Positions 1-7,804 of a stretch of 9,926 nt of DNA are shown in pieces (position 1 is the stretch's first letter; each line of letters opens with the position of its first letter). This stretch comes from Gammaproteobacteria bacterium (GTDB taxonomy: Bacteria > Pseudomonadota > Gammaproteobacteria > GRL18): positions 1 through 9,926 of the forward strand of contig JANELJ010000048.1 of the NCBI GenBank assembly GCA_024511395.1, in the 5' to 3' direction. The notes under the pieces are model-generated. The model saw nothing but the letters and a program-made list of their open reading frames with translations, was not told the origin of the DNA and did not search any database. The position numbers were made by a program, and so were the translations under genes.

Positions 1-369
1 GTTGCCGAAGCTCAGCAGTCCGGTCAGCCTTTAGATGTTGACGCTGTTAAATTATCCAATCAGGCCTTAAGAGATTCAGCACGGGAAACCGGTGTTGAAT
101 TATACTCACAGCAACTGGTCAAACAGCAGTTTGAAACCTATGCATCTGCATCAGCCAATGCTTCTGACAATAGTCAGGCATCCAGCACCGGAAGCTCTGA
201 AAGCAGTCCTTCAGTCTGGACTTATGATGCGGCCAATATCAATGAAGCCTTACAAACTGCACAACAACGTGCTTTGGGTGTTTCCGTTTATGAAAGACTG
301 TATGAAGCAAGAGATAATTTTGACGGCTACAATCCCGTCAACCGGCCAGTTCTTGATGTTTATGTCTAA
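1..369 (+). CDS. C-terminal part of an unrecognised protein (5' end outside window)
   Basis: Frame 1 is open from the first base to TAA at 367-369, giving 122 residues with no start in view. The visible part is hydrophilic and lacks membrane segments. It has a probable helical N-terminal stretch rich in Gln and Ala, then a low-complexity Ser/Asn/Ala-rich linker (about residues 49-75), then a better ordered tail of about 45 residues ending in NRPVLDVYV. The linker between two ordered parts suggests a modular protein, but I do not recognise the family and assign no function. An overlapping frame-2 reading of the same DNA (92-373) is less protein-like and treated as a shadow. The gene converges on a degraded minus-strand gene, whose reading frame overlaps its last 32 bp. 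No terminator hairpin follows the stop, only an AT-rich palindrome (ttaaaattttaa). Confidence 0.6.
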   Translation, partial: VAEAQQSGQPLDVDAVKLSNQALRDSARETGVELYSQQLVKQQFETYASASANASDNSQASSTGSSESSPSVWTYDAANINEALQTAQQRALGVSVYERLYEARDNFDGYNPVNRPVLDVYV

Positions 370-694
370 TTAAAATTTTAAGAAAAAGTGTAATAAATTC
401 AACCACTCCAGATGGCTTTTGTTGAACTCTCTCTTTGCGCCATCCAACTATATCATGACAGGGTACCTGATGCTCACTGTATTTAACACTCACTTCCGTA
501 GCAAACCACCAGCCAGAATGATTACCCTTACGCCTTAACGCCCCCAGTTCTTCACGCAAATTACCCTGAACCTGACCATGTTCAAATCTGGCCATAGGAC
601 GTCTGACAATTTCACCATTAATTAATTCAAGACGGTCATCCGTTTTTAATGCTTCTATTAAATCATCAATATTTTTAAGTTTGTGTGCTTCCAT
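338..694 (-). pseudogene. Truncated Uma2-family (PD-(D/E)XK nuclease-like) gene
   Basis: From ATG at 694 the frame gives 118 residues. Residues 5-96 resemble the N-terminal half of Uma2-family proteins: RLELINGEIVRRP (21-33), a conserved His in RFEHGQVQGNL (36-46), GWWFATEVSV (61-70) and HDIVGWRKERVQQKPSG (80-96). The last matches the usual PDxxGWRxER core, with Pro replaced by His80 before Asp81. Full proteins run to about 180-200 residues and carry the later catalytic Glu and Lys in the missing half. Here homology stops after residue 96, and the last 22 residues are unrelated and run into the 3' end of the opposite gene. The truncated product should lack nuclease activity. An in-frame ATG at 754 was rejected as start because the added 20 residues are not family-like and overlie a good promoter. 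Uma2 genes are common as scattered accessory copies, so decay is unsurprising. Confidence 0.72.
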
Positions 695-725
695 AGGACA
701 CTTTTTTCCAAAACCTGTTAAATTC

Positions 726-754
726 ACAATAGAACTATTTACACTATTTGACAA
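726..754 (-). promoter_or_regulatory. Candidate sigma70 promoter of the Uma2 remnant
   Basis: On the minus strand, TTGTCA (754-749, 5/6 to TTGACA) is followed after exactly 17 bp by TATTGT (731-726, 4/6 to TATAAT). This would start transcription near 719, about 25 nt ahead of the ATG at 694. It lies in the gap after the stop of the preceding minus-strand gene, so the remnant may have its own promoter. The call rests on consensus match only. Confidence 0.4.
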
Positions 755-763
755 GTTTTATAT

Positions 764-1324
764 TTACTCGTTTCTTCGTCCTGAGTATGTTTTAAACCTA
801 AATTCAGCCCGATATTCCTTTTGGGTCGATTTAAGACGTATGGTTGCCTGCCAGACAGTTGCTTCTGTTTTATCGGCATTGCTTTTGCTTTTCGCTTCAA
901 TTCTGGCTGTGGCCACCCAGTGCTCCGGTACAACCAGCTTATCATTCTTGTCCGGGGATAGTAAAACCGTTTGGATATCGGTACCAGCTCTTGTATTAGC
1001 TTGTTCCTGCAATAATACTGCAAGAGATTCTATGCCTTCAAAATCAAAGCCGCTGGCTTTCACAGTCAGCAGGTACTCATGTTGTGCTGCATTTAAAGCG
1101 GTAATAGACAGGCTCAGACGCTGAAACTCTCCATTAGTGACAATAGAAGCACTGCATACCGAAGTCATGGGGTCACAGAGCGGGTTACTGCCCAGTTTTA
1201 CGATTTTATCCGAGTTTTCATCCAGGAAACTGGCAAAATCCTGAATAAATGAAATGGCAATAAAAATGACCACGCTCAGCACAAGCAGACGGGCATACTT
1301 GTTATTAAAAAGTGACTTATTCAT
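764..1324 (-). CDS. Small membrane-anchored protein of unknown function
   Basis: The gene encodes 186 residues. A short basic N-terminus (MNKSLFNNKYAR) is followed by one hydrophobic segment at about residues 13-28, best read as a signal anchor with the rest in the periplasm. After it come two cysteines, C50 and C57, in LCDPMTSVCSAS, which could form a disulfide or bind metal. The remaining 125 residues alternate hydrophobic and polar positions in a way that suggests a beta-sandwich. The overall plan (anchor, paired Cys, beta domain, a WxAxxRIEA-like strand near 135-142) loosely resembles uncharacterised proteobacterial membrane proteins, but I cannot name a family. The start is supported by CCAGG 9 nt upstream of ATG. 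It lies 26 bp after the Nudix-fusion gene on the same strand and is probably co-transcribed. No function is assigned. Confidence 0.75.
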   Translation of the reverse strand: MNKSLFNNKYARLLVLSVVIFIAISFIQDFASFLDENSDKIVKLGSNPLCDPMTSVCSASIVTNGEFQRLSLSITALNAAQHEYLLTVKASGFDFEGIESLAVLLQEQANTRAGTDIQTVLLSPDKNDKLVVPEHWVATARIEAKSKSNADKTEATVWQATIRLKSTQKEYRAEFRFKTYSGRRNE

Positions 1325-1350
1325 TTATTTTACCTGGTTTCTTTACCCGA

Positions 1351-2343
1351 TTACCCCAAATTTCGTATTCCTGCAACACCCTGTGCTCCGTAAAGCCAGG
1401 CCTGCGGTATATCTTCTATCTGTACACCACCCAGAGCATACACCGGCATAGCAGCCAGTTCAGTTAATCGCCTGAATGGTTCCCAGCCCAAAGGCAGTTG
1501 TTCGGGATGAGAGCGGGTTTTCTGCACCGGTGAAAGCGTAATAAAATCCAGCTTTAAATCACTGGCCCGTTTGATTTCCTCCTGGTTATGACAGGAAGCA
1601 GAAATCAGCTTATCCGGATAAGTTTTTTTATACTGTGCTATAAATGCATTATTAAATAAGTGCCTGCTGGTTAAATGCAAACCGGTGGATTGCTGATGCA
1701 GATAGTCCGGTAACTGCATCGATGAATTAAACAGGATCTGAACCTTATTCCCTACCTTTTCCATCACCTGTTTAATAGTTTCTTCCAGTGCTTTACCAGA
1801 GAGGGATTTTAAACGTATCTGTACCAGATGATGCTTATCCAGCAGTGCATTTATGGCAAAAACCGCCATTGTCTGTGTCTGTAAATCAGCACTAATAGCA
1901 TAAACAAGGGGTAATTGCAGAGCATTAATAATAACCGCATTGGCATCCGGAAAAGCATATTGCCTGAGCTGGTTAATGGGCACCCACTGTACCAGCTGGC
2001 CTTCTGCCCCGGTGGAAACAGTATTATCAGGATACTCATAACCACCAGAAGTTTCAAACTGCTCAACCCGATAAGTGTCCAGTAAAACACTTTTGTCTTT
2101 ATAGTGGTGTGATAATTTAATTAAAGGCCGGCTGGAAAGAATATTAATACCCAGTTCTTCCTGTATTTCCCGCTTTAATGCCATTTCAATGGTTTCGCCA
2201 GGCTCAACCTTGCCGCCGGGAAATTCCCATAAGCCACCCTGATGCACATGTTCAGGGCGTTTTGAGATCAGCACCTTATTGTTTTTTACGAGAGCCGCAA
2301 CCCCAACATGCAGCAGTTCCTGTTTCTGATGAACATCTGTCAT
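1351..2343 (-). CDS. Nudix hydrolase fused to a ThiE/TenI-like domain
   Basis: This 330-residue protein has two domains. Residues 10-145 are a MutT-like Nudix domain with a perfect Nudix box at 44-66 (G-x5-E-x7-REIxEELGI), preceded by GLWEFPGG. Nudix enzymes hydrolyse nucleoside diphosphate-X compounds, and MutT members remove 8-oxo-dGTP. Residues 147-330 resemble thiamine-phosphate synthase/TenI barrels: VQIRLK (174-179), LHL (222-224), SASCHNQEE (248-256), DFITLSPVQKT (266-276) and ALGGV (303-307). The same fusion is well known in gammaproteobacteria next to argJ and secA, often annotated as Nudix family hydrolase. The ThiE-like half lacks apparent metal ligands: the ND motif reads N206-S207 and the HLGxxD motif ends in H228. 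Thiamine-phosphate synthase activity is therefore doubtful, while the Nudix half looks active. The gene follows argJ by 17 bp, with AGG 8 nt before ATG. Confidence 0.92.
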   Translation of the reverse strand: MTDVHQKQELLHVGVAALVKNNKVLISKRPEHVHQGGLWEFPGGKVEPGETIEMALKREIQEELGINILSSRPLIKLSHHYKDKSVLLDTYRVEQFETSGGYEYPDNTVSTGAEGQLVQWVPINQLRQYAFPDANAVIINALQLPLVYAISADLQTQTMAVFAINALLDKHHLVQIRLKSLSGKALEETIKQVMEKVGNKVQILFNSSMQLPDYLHQQSTGLHLTSRHLFNNAFIAQYKKTYPDKLISASCHNQEEIKRASDLKLDFITLSPVQKTRSHPEQLPLGWEPFRRLTELAAMPVYALGGVQIEDIPQAWLYGAQGVAGIRNLG

Positions 2344-2360
2344 ATTAGAACCTGGAGTTA

Positions 2361-3578
2361 TCAGGTACGATACTCGGCATTAATTTTCACATAATCATAG
2401 GACAGATCACAGGTCCAGATAGTGGTCTCAGCATCACCGCGTTTTAAATCAACCCGAACGGTAATTTCATCCTGATCCATAACTGCCTGTCCGCGTGCTT
2501 CAGTATAATCTTCTGCCCGTCCACCGTTACGCACCAAGCAGACATCATCAAGATAAATTTCCAGGGAATTAATATCGAGATTTTTAACGCCTGAACGGCC
2601 TACGGCAGCCAGAATTCGTCCCCAGTTGGGATCACTGGCAAAAAAAGCCGTTTTAACTAATGGAGAATGAGCAATGGTATAGGCAACTGCATCACATTCC
2701 TGTGCATCTGTTGCACCCTGAATATGAATATTAATCAGTTTAGTAGCCCCTTCACCATCCAGAATAATGGCACGTGCCAGCTGTTCCATAACCTCGGTCA
2801 CGGCATTTTTTAGCTGCTTATATTCCAGACTATCCTGTCCATCAATAACCCCTATTTCAGCTTTTCCTGTGGCTACCAGCATACAGGAGTCATTAGTTGA
2901 GGTATCACCATCCACCGTGATCCGGTTAAAGGAATGATCCGCTGCCTGTTTCAGCATAGTTTGCAGAATATTTGGAGCAACCGGAGCATCGGTCGCCACA
3001 TAGGCCAGCATGGTCGCCATATCCGGCCGGATCATGCCGGAGCCTTTAGAGATACCGGTAATGGTAATGGTTTTACCCTGCAGCTGTATTTGTCGGGAGG
3101 CGCCTTTGGTACAGGTATCGGTGGTTAAAATACCTTGGGCGGCATCGACCCAGCCTTCTTCTGATAAGGCGTCCAGTGCAGCGGGTAAGGCATGTAAAAT
3201 TTTATCTATCGGCAGGCTTTCACCAATAACACCGGTTGAAAAAGGCAGTATGGATGACGGCTCAGTATCGGTCAGCTCTGCTAGCCGAATACAGGTGGCC
3301 ATAGCATCCTGCATACCCTGTTCACCAATACCGGCATTGGCATTACCGGTATTGGTCACAAAATAACGTGCTTTGCCGGCCTGTAAATGCGCTTTACAGA
3401 TATGAACAGGGGCGGCACAAAAGACATTTTGGGTAAAGACACCTGCAATAGATGCATTGTCTACTAACTGCATAACAACCAGATCTTTTTGTCCAAGGAC
3501 TTTAATGCCGGCACTGGTGGTGCCGAGTTTAAAGCCAGGGACGGGGTGCATTTTGGGTAGGTTGATGGTGATGGACAT
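2361..3578 (-). CDS. argJ: ArgJ, glutamate N-acetyltransferase (ornithine acetyltransferase)
   Basis: The 405-residue protein is full length for ArgJ. The enzyme transfers the acetyl group from N-acetylornithine to glutamate in the cyclic arginine pathway. Some members also acetylate glutamate from acetyl-CoA, and sequence alone does not tell which type this is. It is made as a precursor that cleaves itself at an Ala-Thr bond, and here the expected site is A188/T189 in the RPDMATML motif, with T189 the new N-terminal nucleophile. Other hallmarks are VTNTGNANAG (74-83), LPFSTGVIGE (111-120), KGSGMI (178-183), a TVDGDTSTND block and SDPNWGRILAAVGRSG near the C-terminal third. ATG at 3578 is preceded by AAGG 8 nt upstream. 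It lies about 100 bp after secA, across a hairpin-forming repeat, and leads the tight argJ / Nudix-ThiE / membrane-protein group. Confidence 0.97.
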   Translation of the reverse strand: MSITINLPKMHPVPGFKLGTTSAGIKVLGQKDLVVMQLVDNASIAGVFTQNVFCAAPVHICKAHLQAGKARYFVTNTGNANAGIGEQGMQDAMATCIRLAELTDTEPSSILPFSTGVIGESLPIDKILHALPAALDALSEEGWVDAAQGILTTDTCTKGASRQIQLQGKTITITGISKGSGMIRPDMATMLAYVATDAPVAPNILQTMLKQAADHSFNRITVDGDTSTNDSCMLVATGKAEIGVIDGQDSLEYKQLKNAVTEVMEQLARAIILDGEGATKLINIHIQGATDAQECDAVAYTIAHSPLVKTAFFASDPNWGRILAAVGRSGVKNLDINSLEIYLDDVCLVRNGGRAEDYTEARGQAVMDQDEITVRVDLKRGDAETTIWTCDLSYDYVKINAEYRT

Positions 3579-3612
3579 GGTTGGAACCTTTTTTGGTGCG
3601 GCTTGTGCTTTA

Positions 3613-3669
3613 TTTATCCCCTCTGTTCATTTTATCCCCTCTCCCACTGGGTGAGGGTGAGGGGATAAA
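3613..3669. repeat. Short repeat with 11-bp perfect inverted arms between secA and argJ
   Basis: The 12-mer tttatcccctct occurs directly at 3613-3624 and 3631-3642. An 11-bp perfect inverted copy, gaggggataaa, lies at 3659-3669. The arms 3631-3641 and 3659-3669 enclose a 17-nt loop that itself contains cccactggg. The ccctctccc...gggtgaggg pattern resembles widespread intergenic palindromic repeats of proteobacteria. The unit begins 10 bp from the secA stop. The hairpin could act as a partial terminator or mRNA stabiliser between secA and argJ, although no clean T-run follows in the minus direction. Two left arms competing for one right arm is unusual. Confidence 0.6.
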
Positions 3670-3679
3670 TGGGTGGATA

Positions 3680-6412
3680 CTAAGTGACTTTACCGCAACA
3701 TTGCTTATACTTTTTACCGGAACCACAGGGGCAGGGCTGGTTGCGGCCGATTTTCTGGCCTTCTCGAACAAAAGGCTGGGCTCTTGTCTTCTCTTTTTCA
3801 GCCACTTCCTGGGCAACTTCTTCTGCGCTTTCCAGAGGGTTCACTTCATCGTGCTGGAACTGCATTTCCGGCTGTTCATGATGTTCAAATTCGGCAATAT
3901 CCGGTTCTTCACGGATCTGGATAATGCTTAAACGCACAATGACATCGTGCTTGATCCGATCCAGCAGATCGGTAAACAGTTCAAAGGATTCCCGTTTGTA
4001 TTCCTGCTTGGGGTTTTTCTGGGCGTAACCACGCAGACCAATGCTCTTACGCAGATAATCCATAGCGGCCAGATGTTCTTTCCAGAGGCTATCAAGTACT
4101 TCAAGCATTACGCCCTTTTCAACCCGACGCATCATATCCGAACCAATCAGTTCTTCTTTCTGGTTAAATTCCTTAACCAGAGCATCCAGAATTTTTTCTC
4201 TTAAAGGCTCTTCATGCAGATTATCGTCTTCTGCCAGCCATTGGGCTATGGGTAGTTCCAGAGCAAATTCGTTTTTCAGACCTTCTTCCAAGCCGGGAAT
4301 ATCCCATTGTTCTTCAATGCTTTCCGGTGGTATATACTGATCAATAAACTGGTTAATGACATCCCTGCGGATTTCTACAATCAGATCAGACACATCTTCT
4401 GTGGCCATTAACTCACTACGCTGCTCGTAAATCACCTTACGCTGGTCATTGGCGACATCATCGTATTCCAGCAATTGCTTACGAATATCAAAGTTATGTC
4501 CTTCCACTTTACGCTGGGCATTTTCAATGGAACGGCTGACCCATTTATGTTCAATGGCTTCACCTTTTTCCATACCCAGTTTACGCATTAAGCCGGCCAT
4601 TTTATCGGAGGCAAAAATACGCATCAGTGAGTCATCCAGCGACAGATAGAAACGTGACGAACCCGCATCACCCTGACGGCCGGAACGGCCTCTTAACTGG
4701 TTATCAATACGGCGCGATTCATGCCGTTCTGTACCGATAATATGCAGACCGCCGCTGGCCAGTACCTGCTCATGGCGTTTCTGCCACTCTTCACGCATTT
4801 TAGCGATAATCGCCTCATCGGGATCATCCAGTTTGGCGATTTCTGCCTCTACATTACCACCCAGTACAATATCAGTACCACGACCAGCCATATTGGTAGC
4901 AATGGTAACCGCCCCCGGTGCACCGGCCTGAGCAATAATATCGGCTTCACGGGCATGCTGCTTGGCATTGAGCACCTCGTGCTGAATGCCAGCCTTATTC
5001 AGGGCATTGGATAATAATTCAGAGACTTCAATGGAAGCTGTACCCACCAGAACCGGCTGGCCCCGGGACTGACAATCCTTAATATCTTCAATAATGGCAT
5101 CAAACTTTTCATCCTGAGTCAAATAGACCAGATCGCCATGATCAATACGCTGCATGGGTTTATTGGTCGGAATCACAATAACTTCCAGACCATAAATTTC
5201 ATGGAATTCAAAGGCTTCGGTATCAGCTGTACCGGTCATACCAGACAGTTTATTATATAAACGGAACAGGTTCTGGAAGGTAATGGATGCCAGAGTCTGA
5301 TTTTCAACCTGGATAGGCACCCCTTCCTTGGCTTCCACTGCCTGATGCAGACCGTCAGACCAGCGCCTTCCAGGCATGGTACGGCCGGTAAACTCATCGA
5401 CAATCACCACTTCGCCATTACTGACAATATAGTCCACGTTTTTGGTAAACAGACTGTGTGCCCGCAGAGCCGCATTAACATGATGCATCAGCATAATATT
5501 AGCCGGGTCATACAGACTTTCATTTTCGTTCAGCAGGCCTTCTTCCACCAGTAGTTCTTCAACTTTCTGATGACCGGCATTGGACAGTAATACCTGCTTG
5601 TCTTTTTCATTAACACTATAATCCCCTGGCGGCTCTTCCTGTTCATCCAGGGATTCAACCACTTCCTGTTTTTCCAGTTTGGGGATCAGCTTGTTCACAC
5701 GCTGATAAACTTCGGAATTGTCTTCAGCCGGGCCGGAAATGATTAACGGAGTTCTGGCTTCATCAATTAAAATGGAGTCCACTTCATCGACAATGGCAAA
5801 GTTGAGTTTTCCCTGTACTTTTTCATCAATGGAAAAAGCCATATTATCGCGCAGATAATCAAAGCCGAATTCATTATTGGTGCCATAGGTAATATCACAG
5901 GCATAGGCCTCGCGTTTCTGTTCATTATTCTGACCGGACAGGATAACGCCTACGGACATGCCCAGAAAATTGTACAGTTTACCCATCCATTTGGAGTCAC
6001 GTTCTGCCAGGTAATCATTAACCGTGACCACATGCACACCGTCACCGCTTAAGGCATTAAGGTACACTGCCAGGGTGGCCATCAGGGTTTTACCTTCACC
6101 GGTACGCATTTCGGCAATTCGACCTTCATGCAATACCATACCGCCTATAAGCTGAACATCAAAGTGCCGCATACCCATAACTCGGCGACTGGCTTCGCGC
6201 ACTACAGCAAAGGCTTCGGGCAGTAGATCGTCCAGTGTTTTACCATCTTTGAGCTGCTGACGAAATTCATCGGTTTTAGCCTGCAGCTGTTCATCACTGA
6301 GACTCTGAATTCCTTCTTCCAGTGCATTGATTTTATCAACGATTTTAGAATAACGTTTTATTTCCCGGTCATTGCGACTACCGAAAAGTTTTCTGAATAT
6401 TTTTGCGACCAT
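3680..6412 (-). CDS. secA: SecA, preprotein translocase ATPase
   Basis: This is a complete 910-residue SecA, the cytoplasmic motor that pushes unfolded preproteins through SecYEG. The N-terminus [21 protein letters not shown] matches the family start. Walker A is MRTGEGKT (102-109) and Walker B lies in [16 protein letters not shown] (209-224). The preprotein-binding region and second helicase lobe follow, including the [14 protein letters not shown] and [11 protein letters not shown] motifs. The helical wing and scaffold come next, then an acidic linker. A C-terminal zinc motif, C894-x-C896-x8-C905-C906, is the SecB- and lipid-binding tail, with Cys in the position that is His in E. coli. The gene lies 282 bp downstream of the M23 peptidase gene with no SecM-like gene between. 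Its own Shine-Dalgarno (AAAGAA) is weak, and an 11-codon ORF with a strong one ends 8 nt ahead. Confidence 0.98.
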   Translation of the reverse strand: MVAKIFRKLFGSRNDREIKRYSKIVDKINALEEGIQSLSDEQLQAKTDEFRQQLKDGKTLDDLLPEAFAVVREASRRVMGMRHFDVQLIGGMVLHEGRIAEMRTGEGKTLMATLAVYLNALSGDGVHVVTVNDYLAERDSKWMGKLYNFLGMSVGVILSGQNNEQKREAYACDITYGTNNEFGFDYLRDNMAFSIDEKVQGKLNFAIVDEVDSILIDEARTPLIISGPAEDNSEVYQRVNKLIPKLEKQEVVESLDEQEEPPGDYSVNEKDKQVLLSNAGHQKVEELLVEEGLLNENESLYDPANIMLMHHVNAALRAHSLFTKNVDYIVSNGEVVIVDEFTGRTMPGRRWSDGLHQAVEAKEGVPIQVENQTLASITFQNLFRLYNKLSGMTGTADTEAFEFHEIYGLEVIVIPTNKPMQRIDHGDLVYLTQDEKFDAIIEDIKDCQSRGQPVLVGTASIEVSELLSNALNKAGIQHEVLNAKQHAREADIIAQAGAPGAVTIATNMAGRGTDIVLGGNVEAEIAKLDDPDEAIIAKMREEWQKRHEQVLASGGLHIIGTERHESRRIDNQLRGRSGRQGDAGSSRFYLSLDDSLMRIFASDKMAGLMRKLGMEKGEAIEHKWVSRSIENAQRKVEGHNFDIRKQLLEYDDVANDQRKVIYEQRSELMATEDVSDLIVEIRRDVINQFIDQYIPPESIEEQWDIPGLEEGLKNEFALELPIAQWLAEDDNLHEEPLREKILDALVKEFNQKEELIGSDMMRRVEKGVMLEVLDSLWKEHLAAMDYLRKSIGLRGYAQKNPKQEYKRESFELFTDLLDRIKHDVIVRLSIIQIREEPDIAEFEHHEQPEMQFQHDEVNPLESAEEVAQEVAEKEKTRAQPFVREGQKIGRNQPCPCGSGKKYKQCCGKVT

Positions 6413-6420
6413 AATTCTTT

Positions 6421-6456
6421 TTATTTAAATGTTGTAGTATCAGACCTTAACCTCAT
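6421..6456 (-). promoter_or_regulatory. Candidate 11-codon leader ORF ahead of secA
   Basis: On the minus strand an ATG at 6456 opens [11 protein letters not shown], ending with TAA at 6423-6421, 8 nt before the secA ATG and in another frame. It is preceded by GAGGT (6466-6462) at an ideal distance, clearly a better ribosome site than secA's own. The layout suits translational coupling, with ribosomes ending the leader and restarting at secA. At 11 residues the peptide is too short to act as a SecM-style exported arrest peptide. Existence as a translated ORF is inferred only from the start signal and position. Confidence 0.35.
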
Positions 6457-6559
6457 CTTTGACCTCAAATAAATGGTTTGGTGCCATTCTCTGAAATAAA
6501 AAACGGAATGAACAGCCCTAAACTGAAACAGCCTGAATATAAATTTTTTAGATCGGACA

Positions 6560-6568
6560 AGCATACCA
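6560..6568 (-). promoter_or_regulatory. Candidate extended -10 promoter for secA
   Basis: On the minus strand TGG-TATGCT (6568-6560) fits an extended -10 element (TGn plus a 4/6 TATAAT-like hexamer). No good -35 hexamer lies 16-18 bp upstream, where the sequence is AT-rich. It would give a 5' leader of about 140 nt before secA. The rest of the 282-bp gap holds a short AT-rich inverted repeat at 6611-6627 (AAATAG / CTATTT, 5-nt loop) and no gene I can support apart from the leader ORF. Confidence 0.3.
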
Positions 6569-6694
6569 CAAACCGATACCAATTAATTACATATGGGGAT
6601 AATATTCTGTAAATAGAAGGGCTATTTTGTTCTTACTCAAACAATATTTTCATTTCTTATGAATAGACTGAAAATTTGGTTCGGGTAAAAGGTG

Positions 6695-7669
6695 TTAACG
6701 TTTTGCGGTTACAATATATTTGCGGGGGTTTACCTGCTTACCATTACGCAAAACCTCATAGTGAACATGAGGCCCCGTAGAGCGGCCCGTGGAACCCATA
6801 GAGGCAATTACCTGTCCCTGTTTGACTATATCACCCACTTTAACTGACATGCTTTTATTATGCCCGTAACGGGTAGAAATACCGTATCCGTGATCGATTT
6901 CCAGCATTTTGCCATATCCGGGTTTCTTTTCCACTTTTGTTACAATACCGTCTGCTGTTGCGATAACCGGTGCACCGGATTTTGATGCTACATCCATGCC
7001 CTTGTGCATTCTCTTTTTACCTGTAAAAGGGTCTTTTCTAATACCATAATAAGAGGATATACGACCCTCGGTTACCGGTTTACCGGTTGGTGTAGTAACA
7101 CTCTGAAAATGTTCTGATATTAGAATTTTTTCCAGAATATCCAGCTGCTTGCTGCGGTTATCAATATCCTTTGATATCTTGTCCAGTCTTTTAACAAAAT
7201 CCCGGTAACGGATATCCTGAATAACTTCACCCGGTTCTACCGGACCGCCCACGGCGGGTTCAAAATTAAAATTAAAGTCTTTTTTATCCAGTTTTGCTAC
7301 ATCAGTCAAACGGGTACCCAGAGTATCCAGGCGAATAATATGCGCCTGTAAATTAGCCAGAGTATTGGTTAAAGCATTAATATTTTCCTGGTTATGCTGT
7401 TTCAGGGCATCCAGTTCTTCCTGTTGCTTCTGCAGTTCTTCTTTATAGACACTGCCGATAATGTTATTCAGCTTGCTACGCACAGGATCAATAAATTCCG
7501 GCTTATTTAAATCCGCCAGAGTCGGTGCTTTATCATTAGACATAACACCAAGATAATAACTCAGTACAGGAATACCCAGCATAATAAGGGAAACAACAAT
7601 AACAAACGAACGCGAGATATTAACATCCAGCGTTGCCCCGTTTTTTTTTCTTATTAGTATAATATTCAT
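6695..7669 (-). CDS. M23-family (LytM-type) peptidoglycan endopeptidase, membrane-anchored
   Basis: The protein has 324 residues. A short cytoplasmic N-terminus (MNIILIRKKNGATLDVNISR) is followed by one transmembrane helix at about 21-42, placing the rest in the periplasm. Residues about 75-125 and 155-183 are Lys/Glu/Gln-rich and look like coiled coil. The C-terminal M23 domain (about 203-318) keeps every zinc and catalytic residue: H222-KGM-D226, H270 in RYGH, and H301-V-H303. It should therefore be an active metallo-endopeptidase cutting peptide cross-links, not a degenerate EnvC/NlpD-type activator. The coiled-coil plus M23 plan resembles both MepM-like enzymes and division regulators. 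Its place between dciA and secA matches the M23 gene at this position in pseudomonads. The start agrees with the family MNII opening, although the Shine-Dalgarno is poor (GGTG). The gene is divergent from dciA. Confidence 0.93.
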   Translation of the reverse strand: MNIILIRKKNGATLDVNISRSFVIVVSLIMLGIPVLSYYLGVMSNDKAPTLADLNKPEFIDPVRSKLNNIIGSVYKEELQKQQEELDALKQHNQENINALTNTLANLQAHIIRLDTLGTRLTDVAKLDKKDFNFNFEPAVGGPVEPGEVIQDIRYRDFVKRLDKISKDIDNRSKQLDILEKILISEHFQSVTTPTGKPVTEGRISSYYGIRKDPFTGKKRMHKGMDVASKSGAPVIATADGIVTKVEKKPGYGKMLEIDHGYGISTRYGHNKSMSVKVGDIVKQGQVIASMGSTGRSTGPHVHYEVLRNGKQVNPRKYIVTAKR

Positions 7670-7749
7670 ATAGTTTTACACCGACACCCTAATTTATTTA
7701 CATTTTTAAATGATTCTATTATTAAAGTGCATTTTGGGGATTCTTTCCA

Positions 7750-7758
7750 TGTTACAAT
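7750..7758 (+). promoter_or_regulatory. Candidate extended -10 promoter for dciA
   Basis: TGT-TACAAT is an extended -10 element with a 5/6 hexamer. Transcription would begin near 7765, about 40 nt before the dciA ATG. No clear -35 is seen. The same ten bases TGTTACAATC occur upstream of lpxC on the other strand. For the divergent M23 gene in the same 135-bp gap, only a TAGAAT hexamer (7718-7713, minus) without a -35 was seen. Confidence 0.4.
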
Positions 7759-7804
7759 CCCGTATTAGATTAAATGGTTCCTTATTTGTAAAAATTCCAG
7801 GTAT

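Noticed and set aside
92..373. Frame-2 ORF at the left edge
   Set aside because: Frame 1 is open throughout to the same region and gives a more protein-like sequence, so the frame-2 ORF is a shadow.
695..754. Upstream ATG (754) as the Uma2 start
   Set aside because: The added 20 residues do not resemble the family, and the ATG overlies the -35 of a good promoter.
748..776. TTGACA at 748-753 as a plus-strand promoter
   Set aside because: The position 17 bp downstream reads tttctt, and no plus-strand gene follows.
739..1023. Minus-strand 94-residue ORF
   Set aside because: It lies inside the membrane-protein gene in another frame and has no signal of its own.
6413..6694. A secM-like arrest-peptide gene before secA
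   Set aside because: No minus-strand frame of suitable length with a signal peptide or FxxxxWIxxxxGIRAGP-like motif is present; only an 11-codon ORF was found.
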